Assembly (NCBI GenBank): GCA_021791245.1
Contig: JAJYWY010000012.1
Span: 1-59,243, forward strand
Source: Microcaldota archaeon
Lineage (GTDB): Archaea; Micrarchaeota; Micrarchaeia; Micrarchaeales; CABMGC01
DNA length: 59,243 bases
Reading direction: 5' to 3'
Under the pieces are notes generated by a model. The model was not told the DNA's origin and searched no databases. It saw only the letters and a program-made list of their open reading frames with translations. Below, one piece after another: positions 18,408 to 24,940 of this stretch. The position numbers and the translations under genes are program-made. Position 1 is the first letter of the stretch. Each line of letters begins with the position of its first letter.

Positions 18408-18514
18408 TGCAGGGGAAGGGATTTGAACCCTCGAAGGCGCTAAGCCACAGGATCTTAAGTCCTGCGCGTTTTTCCGTGGCTACTGCCAGCCAGACCAGAC
18501 TCTGCCACCCCTGC
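18408..18514 (-). tRNA. tRNA-Leu (TAA) with a ~21-nt insertion (intron) in the D loop
   Basis: Acceptor GCAGGGG/CCCCTGC, anticodon stem-loop CAGGA-CTTAAGA-TCCTG (TAA), a long variable arm, and a T arm with TTCAAAT. The gene is 107 nt, while the Leu tRNA at 21751 without its intron is ~87. The excess sits in the D loop between GGTC and AAACGCG and contains a TGGCT/AGCCA hairpin. I infer an intron at a non-canonical site, to be cut by the splicing endonuclease. Removing 21 bases gives a normal 86-nt tRNA. Confidence 0.88.
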
Positions 18515-18516
18515 AT

Positions 18517-18596
18517 ATGTATAAATAAAGAGCAATGAAAGAAATACCTTACGCACATGTATAAATAAAGAGCAATGAAAGAAATACCTTACGCAT
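18517..18596. repeat. 40-bp tandem duplication
   Basis: Two head-to-tail copies of a 40-base unit (18517-18556 and 18557-18596) that differ only at the last base. The unit starts ATGTATAAATAAAGAGC. The second copy includes the stop codon region of the PAC2 gene. Read on the minus strand each copy has a TATA-like CTTTATTTATA, so the duplication doubled a possible tRNA-Leu promoter element. Confidence 0.9.
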
Positions 18597-19332
18597 ATGT
18601 GGAAGGCCCCTCTCCGCTTGCCATATCCAACGCATTCTTGTATTCCTGATGGGTCTCTTTCGCATTCTTCAGCAACTCCTTCACCTTCTCCTGCACTTCC
18701 TTGGACTCTTCCTCCAGTTCTTCCGTATCTATATCCATGTTTATGAGTTTGTTCAGCCCAAGTATCGCCATCTCTGCATATTTTGGATCCATAACTGTCG
18801 CTATCACAGGGACAAGCACGCTAATTGCAGGTATCTTGTACGATGTGCATCTTGTAAGCAAAAGGGCAGAAACGCCTGCAACTACGCCTTCATTTATCGG
18901 AGTTATGCCTGCATCCTTCAACTTTTTGATAGAGGCATCGTTGGAGGCAGTGCCGTAAATGTTCTTCGATATTTTCTGTACTGGTATTCCGCCAACAGAA
19001 ATTATCTGGCCTATCTTGTTCTTTCTTATGAATCCTAAAAGCTCCTCCGCAAGAAACGAGATTGAAGTAGAGGGAACGGCAAATTCCGCTATTACCACAA
19101 TTATCCTGTACTTATCGTCTTTGTAAAGCCGTATCGGAAACATCGGCTTGCCATCGTGTATTGTTGCTATCGGAGGGAAGATGTCGCCGTCTATATATCC
19201 TATGTACTCCATCTTCAGCTTCTCTATCATGTAGCTGTTTGTCATTGGGCCTACGAGCCCTAATCCGGGAAATCCTTCTATCAGGGTGTACCCGGAAAGA
19301 TTGTAATCTTTGGTAAGCTTTATCTCTATCAT
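18589..19332 (-). CDS. PAC2-family proteasome assembly chaperone homolog
   Basis: 247 residues. GFPGLGLVGPMTNSYM near the N-terminus is the PAC2 signature; IISVGGIPVQ and a Glu/Lys-rich C-terminal helix follow. Archaeal members (PbaA/PbaB type) help assemble or bind the 20S proteasome, and a proteasome beta gene is at 39114. It is expressed alone from the promoter region before 19332. Some PAC2 proteins have other or unknown partners. Confidence 0.85.
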   Translation of the reverse strand: MIEIKLTKDYNLSGYTLIEGFPGLGLVGPMTNSYMIEKLKMEYIGYIDGDIFPPIATIHDGKPMFPIRLYKDDKYRIIVVIAEFAVPSTSISFLAEELLGFIRKNKIGQIISVGGIPVQKISKNIYGTASNDASIKKLKDAGITPINEGVVAGVSALLLTRCTSYKIPAISVLVPVIATVMDPKYAEMAILGLNKLINMDIDTEELEEESKEVQEKVKELLKNAKETHQEYKNALDMASGEGPSTYA

Positions 19333-19470
19333 AGAAACAAGAACACTTACAGAGCTAAAGTTTAAAAAGGCAACGCATACGTTTCACATAAAAAAATGCA
19401 TATATTTTACTCTCGATATACAGACGATAAATTTATAAAGCTGTTCTAGTATAGTATCCTCGGTGAATAA

Positions 19471-19695
19471 ATGGCTGAAAGAATAGGAAAGGAAAAAATA
19501 GAGAGAGAAGATGGATACCTATACTACCTAGGAAAGGATGGTTTTGTATGGAAAACGCCTATGAAATCAAATTCTAGGGGAAGAAAGGCAAAAATCAGCA
19601 AGGAAAAGGTTCAGAGGCAGGAAGGATACCTTTACTTCATAGACAAGAACGGCTATGTTGCAAGGTCAAAGATGAACAGAAAAGGAAGAAGGTAA
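19471..19695 (+). CDS. small basic protein with an internally duplicated motif
   Basis: 74 residues, strongly basic. Two similar ~25-residue halves: KIEREDGYLYYLGKDGFVWK and KVQRQEGYLYFIDKNGYVAR. Each half probably forms a beta hairpin around GYLYY..DGFV. Such small basic repeats could bind nucleic acid, but I do not recognise a characterised family. A TATA element (AAATTTATAAAG near 19430) and a poly-T run after the stop (19705-19733) support an independent, expressed gene. Confidence 0.75.
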   Translation: MAERIGKEKIEREDGYLYYLGKDGFVWKTPMKSNSRGRKAKISKEKVQRQEGYLYFIDKNGYVARSKMNRKGRR

Positions 19696-19704
19696 ACCCT
19701 TCTT

Positions 19705-19733
19705 CTTTCTTTTTTCTTTTATTTATATTTTTT
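19705..19733 (+). terminator. pyrimidine-rich transcription end after the small basic gene
   Basis: A run of T-rich sequence directly after the stop codon, including a stretch of seven T, typical of archaeal intrinsic termination. Confidence 0.5.
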
Positions 19734-19980
19734 TATCCGTTAGCAAATCAGATCTGCAGCATTGGCGGATTTTGGATACGGCTTCTATTGCTATTGCAAC
19801 ACCGCTTTCGCATACAAACGCGTATTTTATATGGATAGCTATTGAAAGCATTTTACTGACGACAATGTAATCTATTGATGTTGGATGCCCTATTGATGTT
19901 GGAATGCCACATATATACAGCTGCAATTTTGAATAGCACCAATGATCTATCGGGTTTATTCCTGCTGGCGTTTTAGACAA
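19723..19980 (-). CDS. doubtful small ORF with a short internal repeat
   Basis: 85 residues, not recognised. It contains two adjacent ~18-base repeats (19872-19889 and 19890-19908; CTATTGATGTTGGA core), read as PTSIG-HPTSID. The 3' end runs into the terminator of the gene on the other strand. It may be a remnant of a lost gene rather than an active one. Confidence 0.2.
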   Translation of the reverse strand: MSKTPAGINPIDHWCYSKLQLYICGIPTSIGHPTSIDYIVVSKMLSIAIHIKYAFVCESGVAIAIEAVSKIRQCCRSDLLTDKKI

Positions 19981-20033
19981 ATGCCAGATAAATTATTTAA
20001 ATGAGTAAATATATACATCATATTGGTTATATT

Positions 20034-20960
20034 ATGCCAGAGGCGCAGAAAAACAAAATCGCCAAGGAATCGAACGTATTGCATCAACTATCAGAGTTTG
20101 AACCAGGTGCGCGGGTTTTAGTTCTTGACATGGACGGAACATTATATTCCGTAGATAAAATCGTCGAAAAACATGCGAAAAGGCTTTTCAAGCACATTTC
20201 ACAGGAAAAACTTGAAAATGCAGAAAAAGAATACAAACTGGCGAGAGAAGGCATTTGCGGACCTTGCATAGGAACGACTTATGATGTGAAAAACGATATG
20301 CTTCTAGAGCTTGGCCAGGACATGAAAGTAGTAGCAGCATATAAGTGGGACGGCAGCAAACTCAATAGCAATGACATAATGGCGATGTATCCAGAACCAG
20401 TAAAGCATAATCTCGAATCAATGCTTTCAATAGGGGACGGGTGGTGGATACCCCTTTCTATAACCCTGCATCATTACAGCGGCTCTGCAGAAGACAGGCT
20501 GGCTCTGTCGAAGCAGACAGGAGAGGATTACATTGCGACTAAACAATATATGCATGAACATCCCGAGGAGTTCAGGATTCCAAGGAATGAAAGCATAGTG
20601 AATGCATTGAAGGAGTTCAGGAAGTCTGGAAACAAGGTGATAGTTGCAACAAATTCCGGACTAGAGGACGCGCAGCGCGTTCTTGACCAGCTAGGCATAC
20701 TGGATCTCTGCGATGAGGTGGTGGCCCGTGCCGGAAAGCCTACAAATTCTGATTTACTTTTTAAGAGCATCTCAAGGAGCAACAATTTAAGGAAGGGCGA
20801 AGGTATATCTATAGGGGACAATGTACTAAACGAAATACTGCCCGCGAAGCTGAACGGATTTAAAACTATATTTGTAGGGAATCCAGGAAAGCAGAATCTC
20901 TTTGGTACAGATGTGGTTGCAGATACAATAAAGGATGCCTTATCAATAATAAGGCATTAG
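20034..20960 (+). CDS. HAD-superfamily hydrolase (phosphatase)
   Basis: About 308 residues. HAD motif I VLDMDGTLYSVD, motif II ATNSG, a Lys in the AGKP segment as motif III, and motif IV GDNVLNEI. A large insert (~60-190) forms the cap that sets substrate choice. It should remove phosphate from a small metabolite; the target is unknown. A TATTTAAAT box at 19994-20002 favours the ATG at 20034 over the in-frame ATG at 20001. Confidence 0.82.
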   Translation: MPEAQKNKIAKESNVLHQLSEFEPGARVLVLDMDGTLYSVDKIVEKHAKRLFKHISQEKLENAEKEYKLAREGICGPCIGTTYDVKNDMLLELGQDMKVVAAYKWDGSKLNSNDIMAMYPEPVKHNLESMLSIGDGWWIPLSITLHHYSGSAEDRLALSKQTGEDYIATKQYMHEHPEEFRIPRNESIVNALKEFRKSGNKVIVATNSGLEDAQRVLDQLGILDLCDEVVARAGKPTNSDLLFKSISRSNNLRKGEGISIGDNVLNEILPAKLNGFKTIFVGNPGKQNLFGTDVVADTIKDALSIIRH

Positions 20961-21155
20961 GCATAAAGCAGCAAATGGATTTTCTTAGGAATATGCTATT
21001 TGCATTCATCCATCATCCAAAATATATGGGCTTTCTGCCATAAATTTTGCAATTCATCCCAGTTGGCAGATTCTGACATATATCGCTGACGTAAATGAAA
21101 GATTTATATAGTTAGATGTATATTTTTATCTGCTTCTGCTTACTGCAAATTCTAG

Positions 21156-21740
21156 ATGAAAATTATGGAGATAACAGTTGTTGAGAATACTCCCCATGCC
21201 GTAAAGCTTAGCCTCAGCGGCGCTGATACATGGTATGTTAATGCACTCAGAAGGGCGTGCATGAACAGTGTGAAGTGCTTTGCAATAGGGTCTGTAACTT
21301 TATATGAGAATACGAGCAGCATGTTCGACGAATACCTTGCGCACAGGCTAGGCCTGGTACCAATCCTGTCTCCAGACGGATACGGAGACAAGGATGAAAT
21401 ACTGTTCACTGCCGAAGTGGAAGGTCCTGCTACATTTTATTCAAGAGATCTTAAGAGCAAGGAGAAGGACGTGGCTGTTGCAAATGGAAATATACCTATA
21501 ATAAAGCTGGCTGAAGGCCAGAAGGTCAGGTTAGACTGCAAAGCAGTGCTCGGCAACAGCACGAATGGCGCAAAGTTCCAGCCTGCGTATGCGGCATACA
21601 AAGAGTTAGGCGGCAAGGAGAAAGGATACGAACTTTATGTAGAATCATTCGGTCAGATGAGCGCTTCCGAAGTATTGAAAAAAGCGCTGGAATCCATGAA
21701 GAAAGATATGAAAGTTATATATAAGGATGTGAAGAAATAA
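21156..21740 (+). CDS. rpoD: RNA polymerase subunit D (Rpo3)
   Basis: 194 residues. The alpha-like dimerisation domain (VNALRRACMNSVKCFAIG, ~28-45) and the insert domain (HRLGLVPIL onward) are present. The Fe-S ferredoxin-like insert seen in many archaeal subunits is absent; typical length with it is ~260. With subunit L it forms the assembly platform of RNA polymerase. It opens the conserved rpoD-ribosomal protein cluster. An upstream TATA (GATTTATATAG near 21099-21109) gives a leader of ~25 bases. MEITVV at 21165 is an alternative start. Confidence 0.95.
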   Translation: MKIMEITVVENTPHAVKLSLSGADTWYVNALRRACMNSVKCFAIGSVTLYENTSSMFDEYLAHRLGLVPILSPDGYGDKDEILFTAEVEGPATFYSRDLKSKEKDVAVANGNIPIIKLAEGQKVRLDCKAVLGNSTNGAKFQPAYAAYKELGGKEKGYELYVESFGQMSASEVLKKALESMKKDMKVIYKDVKK

Positions 21741-21750
21741 CACTACCCCT

Positions 21751-21852
21751 GCAGGGGTGGCGGAGCTTGGTCAAACGCGCAGGATTGAGGAACTCACGTT
21801 CAAAATTCCTGTAGCTTTAGTGCTTGCGAGGGTTCAAATCCCTTCCCCTGCA
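21751..21852 (+). tRNA. tRNA-Leu, probably GAG, with a 15-nt anticodon-loop intron
   Basis: Acceptor GCAGGGG/CCCCTGC, long variable arm, T arm AGGG-TTCAAAT-CCCT. The anticodon stem is CAGGA/TCCTG around 22 bases. Reading TTGAGG...T with a 15-nt intron at the canonical 37/38 site gives anticodon GAG. An alternative fold with the stem AGGAA/TTCCT and loop TTCAAAA would give CAA. It sits between rpoD and the eL18 gene in the same direction, so it may be cut from their common transcript. Confidence 0.88.
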
Positions 21853-21860
21853 AAGAGTTG

Positions 21861-22223
21861 ATGTTTATGAAAAAAGAAAGAATAAGTGAAAAACCAAATC
21901 TCAACGAATGGCTAGCTGCGCTTAAGGCGCAAGGTTTCACCAAGAAAAATGCAAAGCTGTGGCGCGATGCGTATTCATTCGCAAGCAGGCCAAGAAGGAA
22001 GATGATTACCGTAAACCTTGCAAGGCTATCTAAAATAGCCAATCCTGGGGAGAGCATAGTAGTGCCTGGTAAAGTTCTCGGATCCGGCAGGGTCAGCTTA
22101 AAATTCAACATAGCCGCCATTGAATATTCATTGTCTGCATTAGAGAAGCTCCGCTCTTCCGGGTGCACCATAGAAAGCATAAGCCAGGCGATCGAGAAGG
22201 AGAACGTAAGGCTAGTGGTTTGA
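21861..22223 (+). CDS. rpl18e: ribosomal protein eL18 (L18e)
   Basis: About 120 residues of the large-subunit protein eL18: NEWLAALKAQGFTKKNAKLWRDAY-type N-terminal helix, then VVPGKVLGSG, the family signature. Complete and of normal length. TTG 21858, ATG 21861 and ATG 21867 are all possible starts; MKKERIS (21867) would also be sensible. It directly follows tRNA-Leu and precedes uL13. Confidence 0.95.
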   Translation: MFMKKERISEKPNLNEWLAALKAQGFTKKNAKLWRDAYSFASRPRRKMITVNLARLSKIANPGESIVVPGKVLGSGRVSLKFNIAAIEYSLSALEKLRSSGCTIESISQAIEKENVRLVV

Positions 22224-22235
22224 AAAGTGATGATC

Positions 22236-22688
22236 ATGGATGCAAAGAACACAAATGAAAAAAACCGTGCAAATAAGGTAATAATAGACGGCAAAGGCCT
22301 TATTCTTGGGAGGGCTTCCAGCAGAATTGCAAAGATGCTGCTGACTGGCACTAATGTCATTGTGCTAAATGCATCAGAGCTGTACATAAGCGGGCACAAG
22401 AAGTCTATGCTCGGCAAATACAAGCAGAGGTTCGATCTTCAGGACAAGGCAAACCCCGAGCACTCCCCATACTGGTCGCACAGGCCGGATTTTTTCGTTA
22501 AGCGCGTAATAAGGGGAATGCTGCCTTATAAGAGGCCAAAGGGAAAGGAAGCATACAAGAGGCTCTTCGTTTACAGCAATTTTCCGGAAGAGTTCAAAAG
22601 CGAAAAGCTATTTAATCTTGGAGCTAAATCATCAAATGAAACGTTCGAAAGGGCGATTAGCGTAAAGGAGCTTACAGAGAGGTTATGA
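22236..22688 (+). CDS. rpl13: ribosomal protein uL13
   Basis: 150 residues. VIIDGKGLILGRASSRIAK is the uL13 N-terminal strand-helix, and the central VIRGMLPYKRPKGKEAYKRL is the conserved RNA-contacting loop. I prefer the ATG at 22236 because a GTGAT site precedes it; upstream GTG/ATG codons are in the same frame. Normal length, with the usual order in the archaeal cluster. Confidence 0.95.
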   Translation: MDAKNTNEKNRANKVIIDGKGLILGRASSRIAKMLLTGTNVIVLNASELYISGHKKSMLGKYKQRFDLQDKANPEHSPYWSHRPDFFVKRVIRGMLPYKRPKGKEAYKRLFVYSNFPEEFKSEKLFNLGAKSSNETFERAISVKELTERL

Positions 22689-22689
22689 A

Positions 22690-23226
22690 TTGGCAGAGAA
22701 AGAATCATTGGAAAACCTTAACAAGGAACTCTTCAATCTTGGCGGAGACGAGCCGAAGGCGGAGCAGCCTGCGGAGAAGAAATCCGCCAAACCAAGAAAG
22801 AAGCAGAAGCCAAAAACGCAGAAAGCGATAATTGCGACCAGCAGGAGGAAGATGGCGCGCGCGCGGGCAACTATAACGAAAGGCAATGGCACTATAAGGG
22901 TAAACGGCTTTGACATATCCACGATAAGGCCGCACGAGATGAGGGAGGTTATAACGGAGCCCATATATCTGTCGTCAATGGCAAAAGAGATAGCGTCTAA
23001 GCACAATATAAGCGTAAATGTAAGCGGAGGGGGGAGAAGCGCGCAGGCCAATGCGATACGCAGTTCTATAGCAAGGGCAATATATGAAGTCTCGAAGAAC
23101 GAAGAGATAAAAAGATCATACATGGCATACGACAGGACACTTATGGTGGACGACATAAGGCAAGTCGAGCCTAAGAAGCCCAAGGGGCCTAAGGCAAGGG
23201 CAAAGTTCCAGAAGTCTTATAGATGA
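22690..23226 (+). CDS. rps9: ribosomal protein uS9 with an N-terminal extension
   Basis: 178 residues from a TTG start one base after the uL13 stop. The first ~48 residues are an acidic then Lys/Pro-rich extension (EKKSAKPRKKQKPKTQK). The rest is standard uS9, from ATSRRKMARARATI to the conserved C-terminal tail KARAKFQKSYR that reaches the P site. Most archaeal uS9 proteins lack this extension; it may bind rRNA or be processed. An internal start near residue 49 would need an AUA codon, so the extension is probably translated. Confidence 0.93.
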   Translation: MAEKESLENLNKELFNLGGDEPKAEQPAEKKSAKPRKKQKPKTQKAIIATSRRKMARARATITKGNGTIRVNGFDISTIRPHEMREVITEPIYLSSMAKEIASKHNISVNVSGGGRSAQANAIRSSIARAIYEVSKNEEIKRSYMAYDRTLMVDDIRQVEPKKPKGPKARAKFQKSYR

Positions 23227-23241
23227 TTTTTAGTGATTTGA

Positions 23242-23442
23242 ATGATGATACCTGTAAGGTGCTTTTCATGCGGACAAGTGGTTGCTGACAAATGGGAGGA
23301 GTTCAACGAGCGGGTGAACAAGAAGGGCGAAGACCCTGAGAAAGTGCTCACTGACCTCAAGGTGGAGAGATACTGCTGCAGAAGAATGCTGGTCAGCCAC
23401 ATAGACCTTATAGACGATATAATGAACTACGGCAGGAAATGA
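23242..23442 (+). CDS. rpoN: RNA polymerase subunit N (Rpo10)
   Basis: 66 residues. [17 protein letters not shown] and [10 protein letters not shown] carry the CxxC and CC zinc ligands of Rpb10. The GTGAT at 23233-23237 serves either ATG 23242 or 23245. In most archaea rpoK and often eno follow; here the next gene in the cluster is a tRNA and then uS2. Confidence 0.95.
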   Translation: MMIPVRCFSCGQVVADKWEEFNERVNKKGEDPEKVLTDLKVERYCCRRMLVSHIDLIDDIMNYGRK

Positions 23443-23507
23443 TGCATAAGAAAAACAACGGGTATCGGCAATTAATATAAATAATTATGCATTTAAGATT
23501 AAAGAGA

Positions 23508-23610
23508 GGGGTCGTCTGCTAGCCTGGTTAGGCTTTGTGCTTAGGGAGCACAAGACCCGAGACAAAATATGCGGGAATTCAAAATGCAAATGAAAATCTC
23601 GGCGACCCCG
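23508..23610 (+). tRNA. irregular tRNA gene, Pro-like, with interrupted T arm
   Basis: Acceptor GGGGTCG/CGACCCC and anticodon stem TTGTGC/GCACAA are perfect. The loop TTAGGGA reads AGG at 34-36, which would be Pro but with A34, hardly ever used in archaea. The T stem CCGAG/CTCGG is split by 36 bases in which a T-loop-like TTCAAAA is set off by extra sequence on both sides. Either one or two introns interrupt the T arm, or this is a decayed tRNA. A TATA-like AATATAAATA at ~23473-23482 precedes it. Confidence 0.65.
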
Positions 23611-23653
23611 GTGTGCTCGAAAGGGATCATTGAATTGAAATAGGAATGGTTTG

Positions 23654-24268
23654 ATGGATGAACAATTATTGACGGAACAATCAGAGTATTTAGAGGCCGG
23701 AATACACATAGGCGCAAAGACGAGGGCGCCTGGCATGTCAAGATTCATATACAAGACAAGGGAAGACGGATTATGCCTTCTCGACCTGCCTTCCATAGAC
23801 GGCAGGATAAAGATTGCAGCCAAACTGCTTGCGAATTACAGCCCTGAGAATATAGTAGTCACTGCCTCCAGAATATATGCTATAGCCGCAGCATCCAAAT
23901 TCGCTGAAATAATAAACGCAAAGTTCATGAAAGGAAGGGTAATGCCAGGCATCTTCACCAATCCCAACAGAAAAGATTATACAGAGCCGGAGATAATACT
24001 GATGAGCGATACAAGGAACGAGAAGCAGGCGGTCAGGGAAGCGAGGAAGACAAATATACCTGTAATAGCGCTCTGCGATACCGACAACTGGATAAAATTC
24101 GTAGACCTGATAGTTCCTTGCAACAACAAGGGCAGAAAGGCGCTTGCGCTTACGTATTTCCTGCTTGCCAGGGAATACATGAAAGAGAAAGGATTAATAA
24201 AGTCTAATGAAGAATTCAATTACAAAGTCTCCGACTTCGAGGCAAAAGTGGAGATGAAGGCGAAGTAA
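23654..24268 (+). CDS. rps2: ribosomal protein uS2
   Basis: 204 residues from ATG 23654. YLEAGIHIGAKTRAPGMSRFIY and DTDNWIKFVDLIVPCNNKG are conserved archaeal uS2 segments. Complete and normal in length. It closes the ribosomal cluster. The pilin-like gene starts 4 bases after its stop, so read-through transcription is likely. Confidence 0.95.
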   Translation: MDEQLLTEQSEYLEAGIHIGAKTRAPGMSRFIYKTREDGLCLLDLPSIDGRIKIAAKLLANYSPENIVVTASRIYAIAAASKFAEIINAKFMKGRVMPGIFTNPNRKDYTEPEIILMSDTRNEKQAVREARKTNIPVIALCDTDNWIKFVDLIVPCNNKGRKALALTYFLLAREYMKEKGLIKSNEEFNYKVSDFEAKVEMKAK

Positions 24269-24271
24269 TTG

Positions 24272-24814
24272 ATGGATGCACAAAAAGGCAAGAAGGCGCA
24301 GGTAGCTATAGATTTCCTGATATCATATGGCGTAGCGATGCTTATAATCGCCGTATCCATAGTGGCAGTAGTGAAGCTCGGAATACTTAATCCAATCCTC
24401 TCCCCTGTATCATGCACCCCGTCGCCAGGATTCTCCTGCGGCTTCTTTTACATAACGCAGAATGGGATACTTACCATAAACATGTCGCAGGCTATAGGCG
24501 GGGCGATAACCATAAACGGCATATCCTGTTCTTCCAACTACAACCAGTCTGGAGACTTTCCGGAATACGGAAACGTATATGTTACAGGAAATTCCGTATA
24601 CTATCCTGCAGGAAGCGCGCCGGGATCAGGGATAGACATGTACAGCGGCACCTCGGACACGTTCGAAGTTTATTGCTATGACCCAAACGGAAAAGCAGTT
24701 GGAAGCATAAATAACATATTCTACGGTCATCTCTGGCTAAATTACACAATAGCAGGATCTGGATACAATACCGTAACGCAGAGCGTGGCTACATTCACTT
24801 CAAGCTATGTGTAA
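24272..24814 (+). CDS. archaeal type IV pilin-like protein
   Basis: 180 residues. Basic head MDAQKGKKAQ, then VAIDFLISYGVAMLIIAVSI: the class III signal peptide and hydrophobic helix of archaeal pilins, cut by a prepilin peptidase before the helix. The outer part is Gly/Ser/Tyr-rich with two Cys pairs and several N-glycosylation sites. It may form a pilus or sit as a surface adhesin. Its position directly behind uS2 is unusual for a surface protein. Confidence 0.75.
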   Translation: MDAQKGKKAQVAIDFLISYGVAMLIIAVSIVAVVKLGILNPILSPVSCTPSPGFSCGFFYITQNGILTINMSQAIGGAITINGISCSSNYNQSGDFPEYGNVYVTGNSVYYPAGSAPGSGIDMYSGTSDTFEVYCYDPNGKAVGSINNIFYGHLWLNYTIAGSGYNTVTQSVATFTSSYV

Positions 24815-24840
24815 AACCCATTGCATTCGGAGAGCGAATT

Positions 24841-24913
24841 TGCGACAGACGGGATTTGAACCCATGTTGCTGGCTTGGAAGGCCAGCGTCCTACCAGGCT
24901 AGACTACTGTCGC
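24841..24913 (-). tRNA. tRNA-Gly (TCC)
   Basis: Acceptor GCGACAG/CTGTCGC, anticodon stem CTGGC/GCCAG around CTTCCAA (TCC at 34-36), T arm with GTTCAAAT. Intronless, discriminator A. Confidence 0.95.
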
Positions 24914-24940
24914 ACGTCAGATATTCTGCAGCATTTCTAT

